Source: a virus. From it: DNA of 33,425 nucleotides. This document shows, piece by piece, positions 31,864-33,425 of the stretch. The notes under the pieces were generated by a model, which did no database searches, was not told the origin of the DNA, and saw nothing but the letters and a program-made list of their open reading frames with translations. The translations under genes and the position numbers were made by a program. Numbering within the stretch: position 1 is the first letter of the stretch; each line of letters opens with the position of its first letter. The stretch is from positions 1 through 33,425 of IMG/VR virus record IMGVR_UViG_3300028397_000007; one strand, 5' to 3'.

Positions 31864-33388
31864 TGGCTTGAAATCCTGATCGTTGTTTAGCTGGATTGTA
31901 ATCCCATATGCTGCTTCTTGGTCTTGTCATTATACCATATCTTAATGCATCATACAAGTGATCTTCTGCTTTTGTGTCTACATCTTCTGGATTTCTTTTA
32001 TCCAGTGGTATGCCCGGTAATTGTGCTATTGTATTAGTACAGTTATCCATAAATGCTAACATAGGTTTTTCAGTAAACTCATCTACCTTCAAACGCCTAT
32101 GTATCTCGTTTTTTCCTGCGATACGTGACCCTCTTGAACGATCAGAAGGACGCCAACGGCAACCCTTCATGTTCATCTGTTCAGCTAGTGATGGACCAGT
32201 ATCGCCTCGGTTGTGCCATAAAGAACTATCAAGCACACCGTATCTCATACCACCGTCTCTTGCTTCTACTTCTAGTATCATGTCAGCTAGATCAGAAGCT
32301 GTTACTTTAGATACGTACATTTCTCTGTATACTATAAGCTGCTCATCAGGAGCCACAGTAAACCAAAGAACCCCAGTGTAAGAACCATACCCATAATCAC
32401 ACGCTCTAAAACGTACCCAGTTGTTAGGAATATCAAAGTGTTCGATAACATGGGTAGCTCTGTCAAACTCTGGGAACGCTGCTCCCTCGTTGATATCCCA
32501 GTTTCCTTCAAGTAGTTGCTTTCTCTGATGCTCTGGTAGTGATAGGAGCATGGCCTCATAGTCACCCTCTTCGGCAAGGTATGGGTTATCGAAGAGAGAT
32601 GCAGGTATAAACCTACGCTTGAATAGAGGCTGACCTTCCTTGCTGTGTCCTTTAGGGAAGGTAATTGTTTTTCCAGTTTCAACATCTGTCGCCCAAAAGT
32701 CTTTACCTGCAGGTGCAGGATCTATAAACATCTTCTTTACCCAAGCATGTCCAGCACCACCTGGGTTTGTTGTAGCTCTCATGTATAGACCTAGTTCTCT
32801 ACCGTGTGCGCTACGAAGACGTGATCTCATATAATCCCAAGCGTAAGGTGTAGGCCATTGAGTGAGTTCGTCAAATCCAATCCAGTTAAATGCCTGTCCT
32901 TGATACCTAGTAACGTCTGTATCTTTATCCAGATAAGACATCCACAGTCTTCCACCTCTAGGTGATATCCACTGTGACTTACGCTCTGACCATTTGATTC
33001 CTGGTATGGCACGTGGGTATAACTCCTGTGACTTCTGTATTAGTTCCCTTAGTTCTTCAGTAGTGTGTCGTACAAGGAGTCCAGAGAAGTGTGGATCGTT
33101 TAGGCCGTGTAATGGGTCTGCCAACATAGCATATGATTTACCACCACCTGCTGCCCCTCCATATAGTACTTCTCTTTCAGATGAACTCAAGAAAGATGTT
33201 TGTGGCCCTTCGTTGGGCTTAAATACGACTTCCTGTGCTTCATCTACGTCATACTCAGGTGCTACTACCTGCGCTGGGATAGGTTCGTTCTGGGGGGCTT
33301 CTATCTCCGCTGGCTTCTGAGTATGCTCCGACCCCTTGTGTTTCGAGCTTCTCGATTTGCGAGAGCGTCTCTTGGAGCCACTTGGCAA
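31841..33388 (-). CDS. terL: Terminase large subunit
   Basis: This is the packaging motor and nuclease. Numbering from the TTG at 33388: Walker A GGAAGGGKS (77-85), Walker B WIGFDE (169-174), the ATP-coupling TTN (206-208), and a C-terminal RNase H-like nuclease with D331 (DYGYG), D387 (LDSSLW) and D476/D480 (AEDHLYDAL). FKPNEGPQTSFL and SEREVLYGG before Walker A are typical. The 5' end is uncertain. There is no good ribosome site at the TTG, the frame stays open to the right edge, and another frame overlaps it. The first ~45 residues are basic/Pro-rich and unlike the family, so the true start may be further in or outside the window. It leads the late operon. Confidence 0.85.
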   Translation of the reverse strand: MPSGSKRRSRKSRSSKHKGSEHTQKPAEIEAPQNEPIPAQVVAPEYDVDEAQEVVFKPNEGPQTSFLSSSEREVLYGGAAGGGKSYAMLADPLHGLNDPHFSGLLVRHTTEELRELIQKSQELYPRAIPGIKWSERKSQWISPRGGRLWMSYLDKDTDVTRYQGQAFNWIGFDELTQWPTPYAWDYMRSRLRSAHGRELGLYMRATTNPGGAGHAWVKKMFIDPAPAGKDFWATDVETGKTITFPKGHSKEGQPLFKRRFIPASLFDNPYLAEEGDYEAMLLSLPEHQRKQLLEGNWDINEGAAFPEFDRATHVIEHFDIPNNWVRFRACDYGYGSYTGVLWFTVAPDEQLIVYREMYVSKVTASDLADMILEVEARDGGMRYGVLDSSLWHNRGDTGPSLAEQMNMKGCRWRPSDRSRGSRIAGKNEIHRRLKVDEFTEKPMLAFMDNCTNTIAQLPGIPLDKRNPEDVDTKAEDHLYDALRYGIMTRPRSSIWDYNPAKQRSGFQASDSTFGY

Positions 33389-33425
33389 GCTTACGTTTAA
33401 TTGCAGATGCTTTTCTACGTCTTTG
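33255..33425 (-). other. Possible C-terminal end of an upstream gene overlapping terL
   Basis: In the frame offset from terL, an ORF enters from the right edge and ends at TGA (33255-33257), coding 56 residues. It starts with a basic helix (QRRRKASAIKRKLAKWLQE), followed by a helical TLSQIEKLETQ stretch and then a Ser/Pro-rich end. This could be the C terminus of a small terminase or other upstream gene. The overlap with the proposed terL N terminus is 134 bases, so the two cannot both be ordinary as drawn. No start is visible. Confidence 0.35.

Noticed and set aside
1-33425. tRNA genes, integrase, repressor or attachment sites
   Set aside because: None was recognised on either strand by eye; a tRNA-scan search would be needed to exclude a divergent tRNA.

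Overview
This window is most of the late half of a tailed double-stranded DNA phage with a podovirus-type (short-tailed) gene set. It contains a terminase, portal, scaffold, coat, P22/T7-like tail tube and nozzle proteins, several large internal (ejection) proteins, and a lysozyme plus holin-like pair. The DNA is AT-rich by eye. The protein families (S74-processed fibres, marine-type small virion proteins, a cobalamin-dependent type ribonucleotide reductase) point to a marine phage of a Gram-negative host. The combination of nrdJ and podovirus late genes resembles the cobavirus/Zobellviridae group of roseobacter phages, but that assignment is inference. No integrase, repressor, tRNA, RNA polymerase or cellular gene is seen, so a lytic phage is the simplest reading.

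Layout: 1-1566 on the + strand is the tail of an early/metabolic operon. It holds the 3' end of nrdJ, two tiny ORFs, a GIY-YIG-like (T5orf172-type) nuclease protein and a 63-aa ORF. It converges on the late operon at a short GC-rich hairpin (1569-1587). From 33425 down to 1593 everything is on the - strand. In transcription order: a possible overlapping ORF entering from the right edge, terminase large subunit, a 49-aa zinc-ribbon protein, portal, a 63-aa ORF, a 1028-aa multi-domain protein, scaffold, a 226-bp leader with promoter and hairpin, major capsid protein, and a hairpin. Next comes a host-recognition cassette (a 146-aa virion protein, an S74 fibre, three paralogous mini-fibres, a fibre-assembly-chaperone-like protein, a Ser/Thr-rich protein and a 105-aa adaptor-like protein). 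Then come the tail tube and nozzle (the latter with large beta-repeat and cupredoxin-like insertions), a second S74 fibre, and two adhesins sharing an N-terminal module (one HxHxH, one polyglycine) with small partners. Last are a TM protein, a Gln/Ala-repeat internal protein, LysM-lysozyme, holin-like protein, a small conserved protein and two further internal virion proteins.

The late genes are packed with 1-base TAATG stop/start overlaps or spacings of a few bases, so translation is probably coupled. The only real gap is the 226 bp before the capsid gene. The most interesting parts are the adhesin diversity on both sides of the tail-tube genes, a type-1-copper-like motif inside the nozzle protein, a short peptide motif (TYDE[V/I], twice as YDEVPQV) shared by two unrelated virion proteins, a hidden zinc-ribbon gene, and RNA hairpins whose G-U pairs exist only in the late transcript.
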